Assembly: GCA_002359465.1 (NCBI GenBank)
Contig: DENA01000007.1
Coordinates: 7,228 to 31,822 of the forward strand
Length of the DNA: 24,595 nucleotides
Source of the DNA: Ruminococcaceae bacterium UBA2656
GTDB lineage: Bacteria > Bacillota > Clostridia > Oscillospirales > Acutalibacteraceae
Reading direction: 5' to 3'
The notes beneath the pieces were generated by a model that saw nothing but the letters and a program-made list of their open reading frames with translations, made no database searches and was not told the DNA's origin. A program made the position numbers and the translations under genes. Within the stretch, counting starts at the first letter, position 1, and every line of letters begins with the position of its first letter. Of the stretch, positions 14,896-23,919 are shown in pieces.

Positions 14896-16569
14896 TCATT
14901 GGTTTTTGGCGAATTTCAGCATTTCTGCGGCATTTTCAAGCAGGAGCGGCGTAATCTGCGAGCCGCCCATGATTCTTGCCAGCTCCTGTTTTCTGCCCTC
15001 GTAATCCAGCTCATCGACTTCTGTGAAGGTTTTATTCGCTTTCACCTGTTTTTTTATTAAATACTGCGCGTCAGCTAAAGCGGCAATCTGCGCCAGATGC
15101 GTCACACAGATCACCTGACGGTTTCCCGCAACCTCATGCAGCTTTAAGCCGACCTTTTGCGCCGCGCTCCCACTGATGCCGGTATCCACCTCGTCAAAAA
15201 TCAGGGTGTCAATATCATCTTTGCCGGCAAGCACCGTCTTAATGGAAAGCATGATGCGCGACAGCTCCCCTCCGGAGGCAATTTTTGCCATCGGCTTCGC
15301 AGGCTCCCCCGGATTGGTAGAAATGAGGAACTGCAGCTTGTCGCAGCCCAACGGATTCAGCGGGCAGCTTTCCTGCTGCACCTGAAAATCAATATCCGGC
15401 ATATCCAGAAACCGAAGCTCTGCTTTTACCTTTGCCATAAAATTGTTTGCCGTCTTTTTCCGGCAGGCGGAAATTTCCTTCGCAAGTTTTTCCGTTTCTG
15501 CTTTGGCTTTCTGGTATTCATTTGTCAGTTGGAGGATTCGTTCATCCGCAAGCTGGATATCCTCCAGCTGCGTTTTTGATTTTTCCAGAAAAGCGAGCAT
15601 ATTTTCCACTGAACCGCCGTATTTGAGGCCAAGCCGGTAAAGTATATCAAGCCTGTCCTCTATTCTTTCAAGATCCGCGGGATCATATTCAAGGTCTGAG
15701 GAAAAACTGCGGATCTCCTCGCCGCAGTCTTCCAGGTCATAGCGGATATTTCTGATTCTTTCAGACAGTTCATGAAGTTCCGGCAGATATTTTTCCGCTT
15801 CGGCCAGTGCATCCGCAGTGGAAGCAACAGCGGATAAAGCGCCGTCAAAGTCTTCCTCTCCATTGAGAGCCGCTTTCGCCGTATTGATTGCCGCGGCAAT
15901 TTTTTCACTGTTCAGATATCTGGTACGGGTTTTATTCAGCTCTTCCTGCTCACCGATACGCAGGTCGGCCACCTCCAACTCATTGATCTGATAGGATAGT
16001 AAATCAATCTGCCTTGCCTTCTGAGTCTCATCCATATGGAAGGAATCAAGAGTGCTTTTCAAATGCTGCATGCTGCTGTAGGCAGAACGATACCCCGACA
16101 GCAGCGTTTCAGGCACACCCATTCGGTCGATATAACGGATATGTACGTCAGGGGAAAGCAGATCGTAGCTCTCATGCTGGCCATGGATGCTGATCAGCAA
16201 AGAACCGATCTCCTTCAGAACGGACACGGTTGCCGGGCGGCTGTTGATGCGGCAGACGGCCTTACCGTCCGCGTGAATTTCGCGCTGAATCATAACGGTA
16301 CCGTCTTCTTCCGGCAGATAGCCGAGCTCCGTCAGCTTGTTTAATGCCTGTTCTCCCAAATCTGAAAAAACAGCGGTAACAAAAGCGGAGCGCGCCCCGG
16401 TACGCACCAGCTCGCGTGAAGTCCTTTCGCCGAGAACCGCGTTGATGGAATCAATAACAATGGATTTGCCCGCACCGGTTTCACCGGTCAGCACATTCAG
16501 GCCGGAATGAAAGTCAATTCCGGTTTTTTCAATCACAGCAATATTTTCAATGTATAGCTGAGACAGCAT
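14896..16569 (-). CDS. recN: DNA repair protein RecN
   Basis: A 557-residue SMC-like ATPase that acts in recombinational repair of double-strand breaks. It has the Walker A motif GETGAGKS at 29-36, a long central coiled-coil region rich in E, K and L, and C-terminal ABC signature ASGGELSRIMLSIK and Walker B LIFDEVDTGISG. A GTG nine bases further upstream overlaps the argR stop. I prefer the ATG at 16567-16569, with GGTGAT four bases upstream, because MLSQLYIENIAVIE is the family's usual start. It is the last gene of the dxs-tlyA-nadK-argR-recN run, five bases after argR. The tyrS promoter begins immediately after its stop. Confidence 0.96.
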   Translation of the reverse strand: MLSQLYIENIAVIEKTGIDFHSGLNVLTGETGAGKSIVIDSINAVLGERTSRELVRTGARSAFVTAVFSDLGEQALNKLTELGYLPEEDGTVMIQREIHADGKAVCRINSRPATVSVLKEIGSLLISIHGQHESYDLLSPDVHIRYIDRMGVPETLLSGYRSAYSSMQHLKSTLDSFHMDETQKARQIDLLSYQINELEVADLRIGEQEELNKTRTRYLNSEKIAAAINTAKAALNGEEDFDGALSAVASTADALAEAEKYLPELHELSERIRNIRYDLEDCGEEIRSFSSDLEYDPADLERIEDRLDILYRLGLKYGGSVENMLAFLEKSKTQLEDIQLADERILQLTNEYQKAKAETEKLAKEISACRKKTANNFMAKVKAELRFLDMPDIDFQVQQESCPLNPLGCDKLQFLISTNPGEPAKPMAKIASGGELSRIMLSIKTVLAGKDDIDTLIFDEVDTGISGSAAQKVGLKLHEVAGNRQVICVTHLAQIAALADAQYLIKKQVKANKTFTEVDELDYEGRKQELARIMGGSQITPLLLENAAEMLKFAKNQ

Positions 16570-16574
16570 TGCAA

Positions 16575-17024
16575 TCACCCAACCATTTTTTTAAGTTCAG
16601 CAACCAGCTGCTGAGCGTGATCTTCATCCCTCATAGCAATAAAAATGGTATCATCCCCGGCCAGAGTGCCGACAACACCCTGCCAGTGCATGGTGTCCAT
16701 TGCCGCACAAACTGCCTGTGCCATTCCCGCATGGCACTTTATTACTACCAAATTGCATGCATAATCAATCAGAACCGCAGAATCCGAAAGGAGAGAATAA
16801 AATTTTGAGGAGTAATCCGCCGCATTGTTTCTGCCGGTGGAATATCTGTATTTTCCATCATGGGACAGCGTTTTTATTAATCTGAGTTCTTTGATATCGC
16901 GCGAAACAGTCGCCTGAGTTACCTCAAACCCATCCTCACGCAGGCGGCGCAGCAGTTCTTCCTGTGTATCAATTGCGTATTCGTTAATCAATTCAAGGAT
17001 CTTTGCGTGTCGTCTTGTTTTCAA
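16575..17024 (-). CDS. argR: Arginine repressor ArgR
   Basis: A 149-residue transcription regulator of arginine metabolism, active as an arginine-bound hexamer. The N-terminal winged helix contains the recognition motif TQATVSRDIKELRLIK (S41, R42). The C-terminal oligomerisation and arginine-binding core contains GTLAGDDTIF with the ligand aspartates D124 and D125. The start is a TTG at 17022-17024, nine bases after GAGGAG that lies inside the end of nadK. The gene starts one base after the nadK stop, implying translational coupling. No obvious ARG-box operator was identified by eye in the window. Confidence 0.96.
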   Translation of the reverse strand: MKTRRHAKILELINEYAIDTQEELLRRLREDGFEVTQATVSRDIKELRLIKTLSHDGKYRYSTGRNNAADYSSKFYSLLSDSAVLIDYACNLVVIKCHAGMAQAVCAAMDTMHWQGVVGTLAGDDTIFIAMRDEDHAQQLVAELKKMVG

Positions 17025-17025
17025 A

Positions 17026-17883
17026 TCAATTTCTCCTCTCGGCTAATTTTTCGTTGACAACCTCATAAAAATTATCATCTTTTAATTTAATAATTCTCAC
17101 CATACGGTCTGAACGGTAAAAATTAATTTTCTGATTATCTGCAACCTGAATAAAGGTGTCTCCATCCACCGTCAAAAAGATCTCGCTGCCATAATTAGAG
17201 GAAGCCGTAACGCTCAGTTTTGCATCCGGGCCAAAAATGACCGGCCTTGTCAAAAGGGAATGAGGGCAGATCGGCGAAAGAAGGATGCAGCTAACGCTTG
17301 GGTCAATAACTGGGCCTCCGGCGGAAAGGGAGTACGCGGTTGAACCGGTCGGCGTGGAAATAATCAGGCCGTCCGCTCTGTACTCACAAACATTTTTATC
17401 ATTGAAGTGTACGGTGAGATCCAGTATTCTGGAAAGTGCCCCACGGGCAATTACAGCGTCATTTAAAGCAAAATACGTTTCCAATTTTCCGTTGTTCTCA
17501 AGCTGAACTTCCAGCATCATACGCCTCTCAACGGTATAGCTTCCATCCACTAATTTTTCCAGTTTGTCCAGCTCATCCGTTTCCAGCCCCGCAACAAAGC
17601 CAAGCCTGCCGACATTAATGCCTAAAATCGGCTTTTCCGCCGCTGCCGCATGCCGCGAACAGTGAATAATGGTTCCGTCGCCTCCGACGGCAATGACCGC
17701 ATCGCAGTCAGACATCATTCGATCAAAGTCATCATAAAAGGCAATGGAGGAATTTGCAAAACGACCTTTGAGGTTGGACCGCATGCATACCTCCGCCCCA
17801 AATTTCTGCAGTGTATCCACAACCTTTAATGTATGAAACTGAGCGTTATGCTTACTTAAATTCGGCATAATGGCTATTTTCAA
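17026..17883 (-). CDS. nadK: NAD kinase
   Basis: It phosphorylates NAD to NADP with ATP or polyphosphate in the cytosol. Diagnostic features are [10 protein letters not shown] with the GGDG motif at 67-70 (catalytic D69), GINVGRLGF at 88-96, NDAVIARG at 141-148, and [13 protein letters not shown] at 179-191. The frame extends to GTG codons at 17890-17895 inside the end of tlyA, but those lack a ribosome binding site. The TTG at 17881-17883 has GGTGGTG about five bases upstream and gives the usual N-terminus MKIAIMPNL, so I use it; the upstream GTG is the alternative. The gene touches tlyA upstream and argR downstream within one or two bases. Confidence 0.95.
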   Translation of the reverse strand: MKIAIMPNLSKHNAQFHTLKVVDTLQKFGAEVCMRSNLKGRFANSSIAFYDDFDRMMSDCDAVIAVGGDGTIIHCSRHAAAAEKPILGINVGRLGFVAGLETDELDKLEKLVDGSYTVERRMMLEVQLENNGKLETYFALNDAVIARGALSRILDLTVHFNDKNVCEYRADGLIISTPTGSTAYSLSAGGPVIDPSVSCILLSPICPHSLLTRPVIFGPDAKLSVTASSNYGSEIFLTVDGDTFIQVADNQKINFYRSDRMVRIIKLKDDNFYEVVNEKLAERRN

Positions 17884-17884
17884 A

Positions 17885-18697
17885 TTATTCACCACCGTTT
17901 AGTTGTTTGTGTGATTCTTCCACCAGTGCTTTAACGTCCATGGAGGCACTGACCGGCTGTTCTGATTTCTGCAGGTAGATCAGGTATTCAATATTACCCT
18001 CCGGCCCTTTGACAGGTGAAAATGTAAGGCCTAACACGGAAAATCCATGTTGCAGCACAAAATTCGCAATTTTCTCAATCACTTCAATATGGACGGCTTT
18101 ATCACGCACCACGCCTTTTTTGCCTACTTTTTCCCGTCCCGCTTCGAACTGGGGTTTAATCAGGCAGACAGCCTGCGCGTTTTCCGCCATAAAATTTCTT
18201 GCGACGGGCAGAACAAGGCAAAGCGAAATAAAAGAAACGTCAACACTGAAGAAGTCCACGTCATCCGGCACCTGTTCCCGCGTAATATAACGAATATTGG
18301 TTCGTTCCAGGTTGACCACTCTGGGGTCCGTGCGCAGCTTCCATGCAAGCTGACCGTAGCCGACATCCACGGAATAGACTTTTTTCGCGCCGTTTTGCAG
18401 CATGCAGTCCGTAAAACCGCCGGTGGAAGCGCCGATATCCATGGTAATTTTATCTTTCAGTTGAATCGGAAACACCGACATGGCCTTTTCAAGTTTCAGG
18501 CCGCCCCGGCTTACATAGGGCATGGTTTCTCCGCGAATTTCAACTTTGATATCAATCGGAAGCATCGTCCCCGGTTTATCCGATTTCTGATTATCAACAT
18601 ATATATTGCCCATCATGATCATTGCTTTGGCCTTTTCCCTGCTTTCGGCAAGACCCCGGTCAAACAACAAACAATCAAGCCTTTTTTTCTCTATCAC
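17885..18697 (-). CDS. tlyA: TlyA-family RNA methyltransferase (S4 plus FtsJ-like domains)
   Basis: A 270-residue protein. The N-terminal S4 RNA-binding domain (about 6-65) includes [19 protein letters not shown]. The SAM-dependent methyltransferase domain has [10 protein letters not shown] and the SAM-binding [12 protein letters not shown] at 87-98, plus [14 protein letters not shown]. TlyA of mycobacteria 2'-O-methylates 16S and 23S rRNA; substrate specificity here is not certain, and the older label 'hemolysin' should not be taken literally. It begins with a GTG that overlaps the dxs stop as GTGA, so translation is coupled to dxs. It is followed almost without gap by nadK. Confidence 0.93.
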   Translation of the reverse strand: MIEKKRLDCLLFDRGLAESREKAKAMIMMGNIYVDNQKSDKPGTMLPIDIKVEIRGETMPYVSRGGLKLEKAMSVFPIQLKDKITMDIGASTGGFTDCMLQNGAKKVYSVDVGYGQLAWKLRTDPRVVNLERTNIRYITREQVPDDVDFFSVDVSFISLCLVLPVARNFMAENAQAVCLIKPQFEAGREKVGKKGVVRDKAVHIEVIEKIANFVLQHGFSVLGLTFSPVKGPEGNIEYLIYLQKSEQPVSASMDVKALVEESHKQLNGGE

Positions 18698-20550
18698 TTT
18701 TTGTACTCCGTCGTTATCGTATTTACTATTCCAATGTCATCAAGCCCTAAGGCGCTGAGTGATTGCAGCATTGTCGCATGAGGAACAAAATTTGTGATCG
18801 CCCGTAAATGGAACTCGCCTTGATATCCGCTCTGAGAGAGCAAATAACTGAAATGCTCCCCTATTCCTCCCTGCTGAATTCCTTCTTCAAAGAAAAAGAC
18901 CTTTTTTGCAGCCGCAGCTTCTGCGACCGCATCCATATCCACAGGCGTAATCCGGTTTAATTTTATAATCCGTGCTGAAATCCCCCGTGCCTTCAGAGAC
19001 GATAGGGCTTTGCACGCAAAAGAAAACAGCCGGCCATAAGTTACAATTGCAAGGTCGACGCCATCTTTCCCATAAGTGTCATAAGCATTTCCCCTGCTTT
19101 CAAAGTCAAAGGGCTTAAACATTGGTTTTCCCCGCGGATAGCGCACGGCGGAAACGCCTTCGCACTGATACAGAGCCTGATGAAAAGAGGTATAAAGCTC
19201 ATCGTAATAAGCCGGGGAATAAACGGTGATGTTTGGAATCGTGTTCAGAAACGCCGCGTCAAAGATTCCCTGATGAGTTTCGCCGTCCTCGCCGACAACT
19301 CCTGCACGGTCAATGGCAAACGTCACCTTTACCTTCTGGATTGCCGCGTCATGAATAATCTGATCATAGCCACGCTGTAAAAACGTGGAATAAATCGCAC
19401 ATACCGGGAGCATTCCCCCCGCTGCAAGCCCGCCGGCAAAAGTCACCGCATGCTCTTCTGCAATCCCCGTATCAAAGAAACGGTTCGGAAACTGTTTTGC
19501 AAAACCGGTCAAACCGGTTCCCGTTTGCATAGCGGCCGTGATTGCGCAGATTCGGTCATCTTGATCGGCCAGTGCGCAGAGATTATTTCCGAATACACTG
19601 GAAAAACTTTCTCCGGACGACGCGGACTTTCCGGTTTTAATGTCAAAACTGGATATGCCATGGAAAGCGCCCGGATTTTGCTCTGCATAGGGGTATCCCT
19701 TACCTTTGCAGGTAAGGACATGGAGTAAAACCGGATGATTGATGTTTTTAGCATTTTCCAAAACATCAATCAGCTTTCCCAGATCATGACCGTCAAAAGG
19801 GCCATAATAATAAAAGCCCATATCTTCGAAAAGGGTGCTGTTATATAACATTTGCTTTAACACAGACGTCATTTTCGAAAGAAAACGATGAAGCGGTTTA
19901 CCGACATGGGGAAGCATGTTCAGGGCAGTTTCGACATTGCCTTTCGCTCTGAAATAGCCCGGTTTTGTGCGAATATGTGCAAGATAACGCGCCATGGAAC
20001 CCACATTGCGTGAAATAGACATTTTATTGTCATTTAAGATAACAATGAAATTCTTTTTAAAGCGCCCCGCATTGTTCAACCCCTCATATGCCAGACCGCC
20101 GGTCAGGGCGCCGTCGCCGATTAACGATATAACATGGCCGGGTTCCCCGGAAAGAAGCTTCGCGTTTGCAATTCCCAGCGCTGCGGAGATGGATGTACTG
20201 CTGTGGCCGACGTTAAACGCATCGTACTCGCTTTCCATACGATTTGGGTAGCCGGAAAGGCCGCCCTTCGTCCGGATGGTGGAAATCGCATCCCGTCTGC
20301 CGGTTAAAATCTTATGGGTGTAGGCCTGATGTCCGACGTCCCATACGATTTTATCGTCCTTGGAGCTGAAAACACGATGCAGTGCAACCGTTAATTCAAC
20401 GACTCCCAGGTTTGACGCCAGATGTCCGCCATTATTGGAAACAGTCTTAATAATCTTTTCACGAATTTCATCGCACAATACATATAGCTCGTCAAGGGAA
20501 AGCTTTTGCAGGTCTTCCGGAAAATTAATTTTATCTAAAAGGTTGTCCAT
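18694..20550 (-). CDS. dxs: 1-Deoxy-D-xylulose-5-phosphate synthase
   Basis: A thiamine-diphosphate enzyme that condenses pyruvate with glyceraldehyde 3-phosphate to open the non-mevalonate isoprenoid route. The 618 residues contain GGHLASNLG at 41-49, the thiamine-binding GDG...NDN motif (145-147 and 173-175), DRAGVVGEDGETHQG in the second domain with the catalytic glutamate, and a transketolase-type C-terminal domain. The ATG at 20548-20550 follows TTGAGG by about eight bases. It lies 50 bases after folD with no terminator between, and overlaps tlyA by four bases. ispA and the exonuclease VII genes that often accompany dxs are not in this stretch. Confidence 0.97.
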   Translation of the reverse strand: MDNLLDKINFPEDLQKLSLDELYVLCDEIREKIIKTVSNNGGHLASNLGVVELTVALHRVFSSKDDKIVWDVGHQAYTHKILTGRRDAISTIRTKGGLSGYPNRMESEYDAFNVGHSSTSISAALGIANAKLLSGEPGHVISLIGDGALTGGLAYEGLNNAGRFKKNFIVILNDNKMSISRNVGSMARYLAHIRTKPGYFRAKGNVETALNMLPHVGKPLHRFLSKMTSVLKQMLYNSTLFEDMGFYYYGPFDGHDLGKLIDVLENAKNINHPVLLHVLTCKGKGYPYAEQNPGAFHGISSFDIKTGKSASSGESFSSVFGNNLCALADQDDRICAITAAMQTGTGLTGFAKQFPNRFFDTGIAEEHAVTFAGGLAAGGMLPVCAIYSTFLQRGYDQIIHDAAIQKVKVTFAIDRAGVVGEDGETHQGIFDAAFLNTIPNITVYSPAYYDELYTSFHQALYQCEGVSAVRYPRGKPMFKPFDFESRGNAYDTYGKDGVDLAIVTYGRLFSFACKALSSLKARGISARIIKLNRITPVDMDAVAEAAAAKKVFFFEEGIQQGGIGEHFSYLLSQSGYQGEFHLRAITNFVPHATMLQSLSALGLDDIGIVNTITTEYKK

Positions 20551-20600
20551 TCTGTAACCTCAATTGGCAGCTGTCGCGCGGAAGAAATCGGGATTCGGCA

Positions 20601-21461
20601 TCATGGTTTGGCCATCCCGCTCTGCCGTTTTGCCGCGGCAACTGTATTTCTAAGAAGCATTGCAATGGTCATCGGACCGACACCGCCCGGAACGGGAGTT
20701 ATGTAGGACGCCGTTTTCGCCACATTGGCAAAATCAACGTCTCCGCACAGTTTACCGTTTTCATCGCGGTCCATGCCTACGTCAATCACCACGGCTCCCG
20801 GTTTTACCATGTCGGCTGTAACAAATTTCGGCTTTCCGACTGCCGCAACAAGGATGTCCGCACGCCTGCATACTTCTTTCAAATTTTTTGTTTTGCTGTG
20901 GCAAATCGTTACAGTTCCGTTATTATGCAGGAGAAGCATCGCCATCGGTTTTCCGACAATATTGCTTCTGCCGATTACGACACAGTCTTTGCCTTCAATT
21001 TCAATATTTTCCGATCGAAGCAGTTCAATAATACCGGCAGGAGTACAGGGCAGAAAATGATGGTTGCCAATCATGATTCTGCCGACATTGGAAGGAAGAA
21101 AAGCGTCAACATCCTTTTCCGGGTCAATGGCCTCTACCACCGCTTCTTCATTCAGCCCGTCCGGCAGCGGAGACTGCACCAGAATCCCATTGATATCTTT
21201 TTTAGCATTCAGCTTTGCGACCAAATCCATTATTTCATTCTGGGAAGCGGTCGCGGGCAGCGCATATTCCTCGGAATAAATGCCCGCCTGTTCGCAAGCC
21301 TTCTTTTTATTGTTAACATAAGTTCTTGAAGCGGGATCATCCCCGACAATGACGACGGCAAGACCCGGCGTTACGCCATGATGAATCAATTCCGCAACTT
21401 CAAGCGCTATTTTCGCCCGAATTTCAGCAGCGACTGCTTTTCCATCAATTAATTTTGCCAT
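20601..21461 (-). CDS. folD: Bifunctional methylenetetrahydrofolate dehydrogenase/cyclohydrolase
   Basis: It interconverts methylene-, methenyl- and 10-formyl-tetrahydrofolate, supplying one-carbon units. The 286-residue protein shows the catalytic YVNNKKKA with Y48 and K52, [11 protein letters not shown] with Q96, [14 protein letters not shown], the NADP-binding [14 protein letters not shown] at 164-177, and the terminal [19 protein letters not shown] four codons upstream could extend the frame, but the ATG at 21459-21461 with GGAGG five bases before it is clearly the start. It is 17 bases downstream of lgt and probably in the same transcript. Confidence 0.97.
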   Translation of the reverse strand: MAKLIDGKAVAAEIRAKIALEVAELIHHGVTPGLAVVIVGDDPASRTYVNNKKKACEQAGIYSEEYALPATASQNEIMDLVAKLNAKKDINGILVQSPLPDGLNEEAVVEAIDPEKDVDAFLPSNVGRIMIGNHHFLPCTPAGIIELLRSENIEIEGKDCVVIGRSNIVGKPMAMLLLHNNGTVTICHSKTKNLKEVCRRADILVAAVGKPKFVTADMVKPGAVVIDVGMDRDENGKLCGDVDFANVAKTASYITPVPGGVGPMTIAMLLRNTVAAAKRQSGMAKP

Positions 21462-21478
21462 AACTGCCTCCAAATTCG

Positions 21479-22540
21479 TTATTCTTTCGTTTCATCCGCC
21501 GCATCATCCGGGGAATCATGAGGGGCTTTTGCCATTTCCTGAGCAGGTTCAGATGCAATGGATTCTTCCTGTGTTTCATTTTCAGATATATTTTCATTTT
21601 CAAATGATTCCATACTGCCGCCTTCCGCATGCGCGTCATCCTGATCGAAAATGGTGCTTGTACCGTCATCGACCAATTCCTCTGGCACCTCATCCACAAC
21701 GGCATTCAATTCCATAACCTTCCTGGAACCGCATCCGGAAAGAGAGGTCCTGTTGCGGAAAACGATCATCAAAACGACAGCAGTTATAACGGTAACGGCT
21801 GCAACCACCTGCGACACCCTGAGTGGAAGAATGGGGGTAATCAGGCTGTCCGTTCTCAGCCCTTCAATAAAGAACCGGCCAACGCCGTACCAAATCATGT
21901 AACCAAGGAAAACCTGCCCGTCATACTTTCTGAACCTCCGACTGAAAATATGTAGCAGGACAAAGCCAAGAAGGCACCAAAGGGATTCATAAAGAAAGCA
22001 CGGATGGACGGGACCGCTTGCAATAGCGGAAGTATTTTCGCTGACCATTCCCCATGGCAGGGTGGTTTCGCGGCCAAATGCCTCTTGATTCACAAAATTT
22101 CCCCAGCGGCCGATTGTTTGTCCGATTAAAAAGCCGAGTGCGGCCAGGTCCAGCATGGCGGGCACACTGATTTTACGGAGTTTTGCAACCAGCGCACCAC
22201 AGAGCAGCCCGCCGATGATCCCGCCGTAAATGGCAAGACCGCCCTCCCAGATATACAGGGCGCTGATCGGATTTCTCAGATACTGGTCGCTGGTGTCAAA
22301 GATAACATAATACGCTCTTGCGCCGATGATTCCGCCGATGATTCCGACAATCACCGCGTCAATCAGCTTATCCTGATCCATATTGAATTTTTTGCAGCTC
22401 GACATCACGTAGAGGAATGCCAGTAAAAAACCTACCGCTATAATTACGCCGTACCATCTGACAGTAAATGCACCGATCGAAAAGGCAATCGGATTGATGG
22501 TAAAATGGATGCCTAATCCCGGAAATTGAACATTTAACAT
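21479..22540 (-). CDS. lgt: Prolipoprotein diacylglyceryl transferase with a long acidic C-terminal tail
   Basis: A membrane enzyme that transfers diacylglycerol from phosphatidylglycerol to the lipobox cysteine of prolipoproteins. The core (about 1-262) has seven or so helices, the N-terminal [31 protein letters not shown], the signature [13 protein letters not shown] with R145, and [10 protein letters not shown]. After the last helix there is a tail of roughly 90 residues, very rich in E, D, S and N, without recognisable domain; usual Lgt proteins end near 260-290 residues. Two starts are possible. The ATG at 22538-22540 behind GGTGGAG gives the standard N-terminus; the ATG at 22550-22552 adds four residues. 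Confidence 0.94.
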   Translation of the reverse strand: MLNVQFPGLGIHFTINPIAFSIGAFTVRWYGVIIAVGFLLAFLYVMSSCKKFNMDQDKLIDAVIVGIIGGIIGARAYYVIFDTSDQYLRNPISALYIWEGGLAIYGGIIGGLLCGALVAKLRKISVPAMLDLAALGFLIGQTIGRWGNFVNQEAFGRETTLPWGMVSENTSAIASGPVHPCFLYESLWCLLGFVLLHIFSRRFRKYDGQVFLGYMIWYGVGRFFIEGLRTDSLITPILPLRVSQVVAAVTVITAVVLMIVFRNRTSLSGCGSRKVMELNAVVDEVPEELVDDGTSTIFDQDDAHAEGGSMESFENENISENETQEESIASEPAQEMAKAPHDSPDDAADETKE

Positions 22541-22632
22541 ATACTCCACCATTTCTCCACGCGCTAAAGAGATTCAACACCCGGCCAAAACTTCGCGTGG
22601 GAGGTTCTGACGGCAAGAATAAAAGGAATCAT

Positions 22633-23919
22633 TTATTCTTCAATCGGCCTGACAATGGAAAGTGCGGAATACTCCGGCCTGAGCTGGAAATTAAGCCTGT
22701 TCTGAACAGACTGAAGGTCAGCGGAAGCAATTGTATCAATATAGTTAAACAGTTCGTGTTCGGTAAATGCAAGGGAAGCCATTGTATTGGCAATATTGTC
22801 CACACTGTTAAAAGATGAAACCATACGGCCGTAAACTGCTTTTTTAGAGCGCTCAAAAGCCTCTGCGTCAAGCCCGTGTTCATGCAGATTTACGACTTCC
22901 ATTTTAATTTCCTCCGCGACGGCATCCGGGTCTTTTGATTCTCGGGAAAAAATAACCGATGCGTAGCCCGGCCCTTCAAAATACTCATAGGAGAAGGACG
23001 CCTGATTGATCAGCCCTGCGTCCAGCAGCCTGCGGAAAAGAGGAGAGGCGTCGGAAGCCAGCATTTCAAGAAGAATTTCCGTATCGGCGATTTCCCGCGC
23101 GGTTAAGCGGGTTTTTCCTGCTTCTTCTTTAAAACCAAGCTGAAAAAGCGGCGCGGCGACGGAAAGTTTTTGCTCCACCCTGCTTTCTACGATGCTGTCC
23201 GGCTCATCCTCAAAAATTCTGTCAATGCTGACAGGCTTTGAGGGCTTCAGCATTTTATCGCAGAGCTCCAGCACTTTGTACACATCAACATTACCCGCGA
23301 CACACAATACCATATTATTAAGATTATAGAAAGTATGGTAGCATTTATACAGCAGTTCAGGGGTGATTTTCGCAATGCTTTCAACGGTTCCGGCGATGTC
23401 GATCCTCACCGGATGTTTATGGTACATTGCTCGCAAAAGGTTAAACATGACGCGCCACTGCGGGTCATCGTCATACATTCTGATTTCCTGCCCGATAATA
23501 CCCTGCTCCTTTTGCACCGTCTGCTCCGTAAAATAAGGGGACTGGACAAAATCCAGCAGAATTTCAAGCGACTTGTATACTTTTTTCGTGCAGGAAAACA
23601 GATAACAGGTCTTATCAAATGAGGTATAGGCATTGGCGGAAGCTCCCGTTTTGGCATAACGCGCAAAAGCGTCGCCGTCCTCGCTCTCAAAAAGCTTGTG
23701 CTCCAAATAATGCGCAATGCCGTTCGGCACAGTGCTGGGTTCGTTTTCCTCCGAAGTCTTAAAGCAATTGTCAACAGAACCGTATTTTGTACCAAATACG
23801 GCGTAGGTCGAGTTGTTATTTTCCTTCGGATATACAAATATTTTTAATCCGGATGCATGGTTGATTTCATAGTACCGGTCGCCGATGCGAGAACTTTTGA
23901 TTTCCTTCATTACATTCAT
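22633..23919 (-). CDS. M16-family zinc peptidase, YmfH-like
   Basis: A 428-residue protein with the inverted zinc motif HYLEH (H70, E73, H74) typical of M16 peptidases (pitrilysin, processing-peptidase beta type). A downstream acidic ligand region EQGIIGQEIRMYDDDP (E138/E145) follows. It is therefore probably the catalytic partner. The C-terminal half carries the second, non-catalytic M16 domain. The ATG at 23917-23919 overlaps the stop of the upstream M16-family gene as ATGA, so the two are co-translated and probably form a heterodimer, like Bacillus YmfF/YmfH. The substrate is unknown. lgt lies 92 bases downstream; the gap holds only a weak AT-rich hairpin (22615-22640). Confidence 0.9.
   Translation of the reverse strand: MNVMKEIKSSRIGDRYYEINHASGLKIFVYPKENNNSTYAVFGTKYGSVDNCFKTSEENEPSTVPNGIAHYLEHKLFESEDGDAFARYAKTGASANAYTSFDKTCYLFSCTKKVYKSLEILLDFVQSPYFTEQTVQKEQGIIGQEIRMYDDDPQWRVMFNLLRAMYHKHPVRIDIAGTVESIAKITPELLYKCYHTFYNLNNMVLCVAGNVDVYKVLELCDKMLKPSKPVSIDRIFEDEPDSIVESRVEQKLSVAAPLFQLGFKEEAGKTRLTAREIADTEILLEMLASDASPLFRRLLDAGLINQASFSYEYFEGPGYASVIFSRESKDPDAVAEEIKMEVVNLHEHGLDAEAFERSKKAVYGRMVSSFNSVDNIANTMASLAFTEHELFNYIDTIASADLQSVQNRLNFQLRPEYSALSIVRPIEE

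Noticed and set aside
14542..15060. Plus-strand open frame of 172 codons opposite the tyrS leader
   Set aside because: It runs antisense through the T-box, the tyrS promoter and the end of recN, lacks a ribosome binding site and resembles no protein.
22615..22640. AT-rich inverted repeat AAGAATAAA/TTTATTCTT at the end of the YmfH-like gene
   Set aside because: Weak stem, partly inside the coding region and without a U-tract, so I do not call a terminator.
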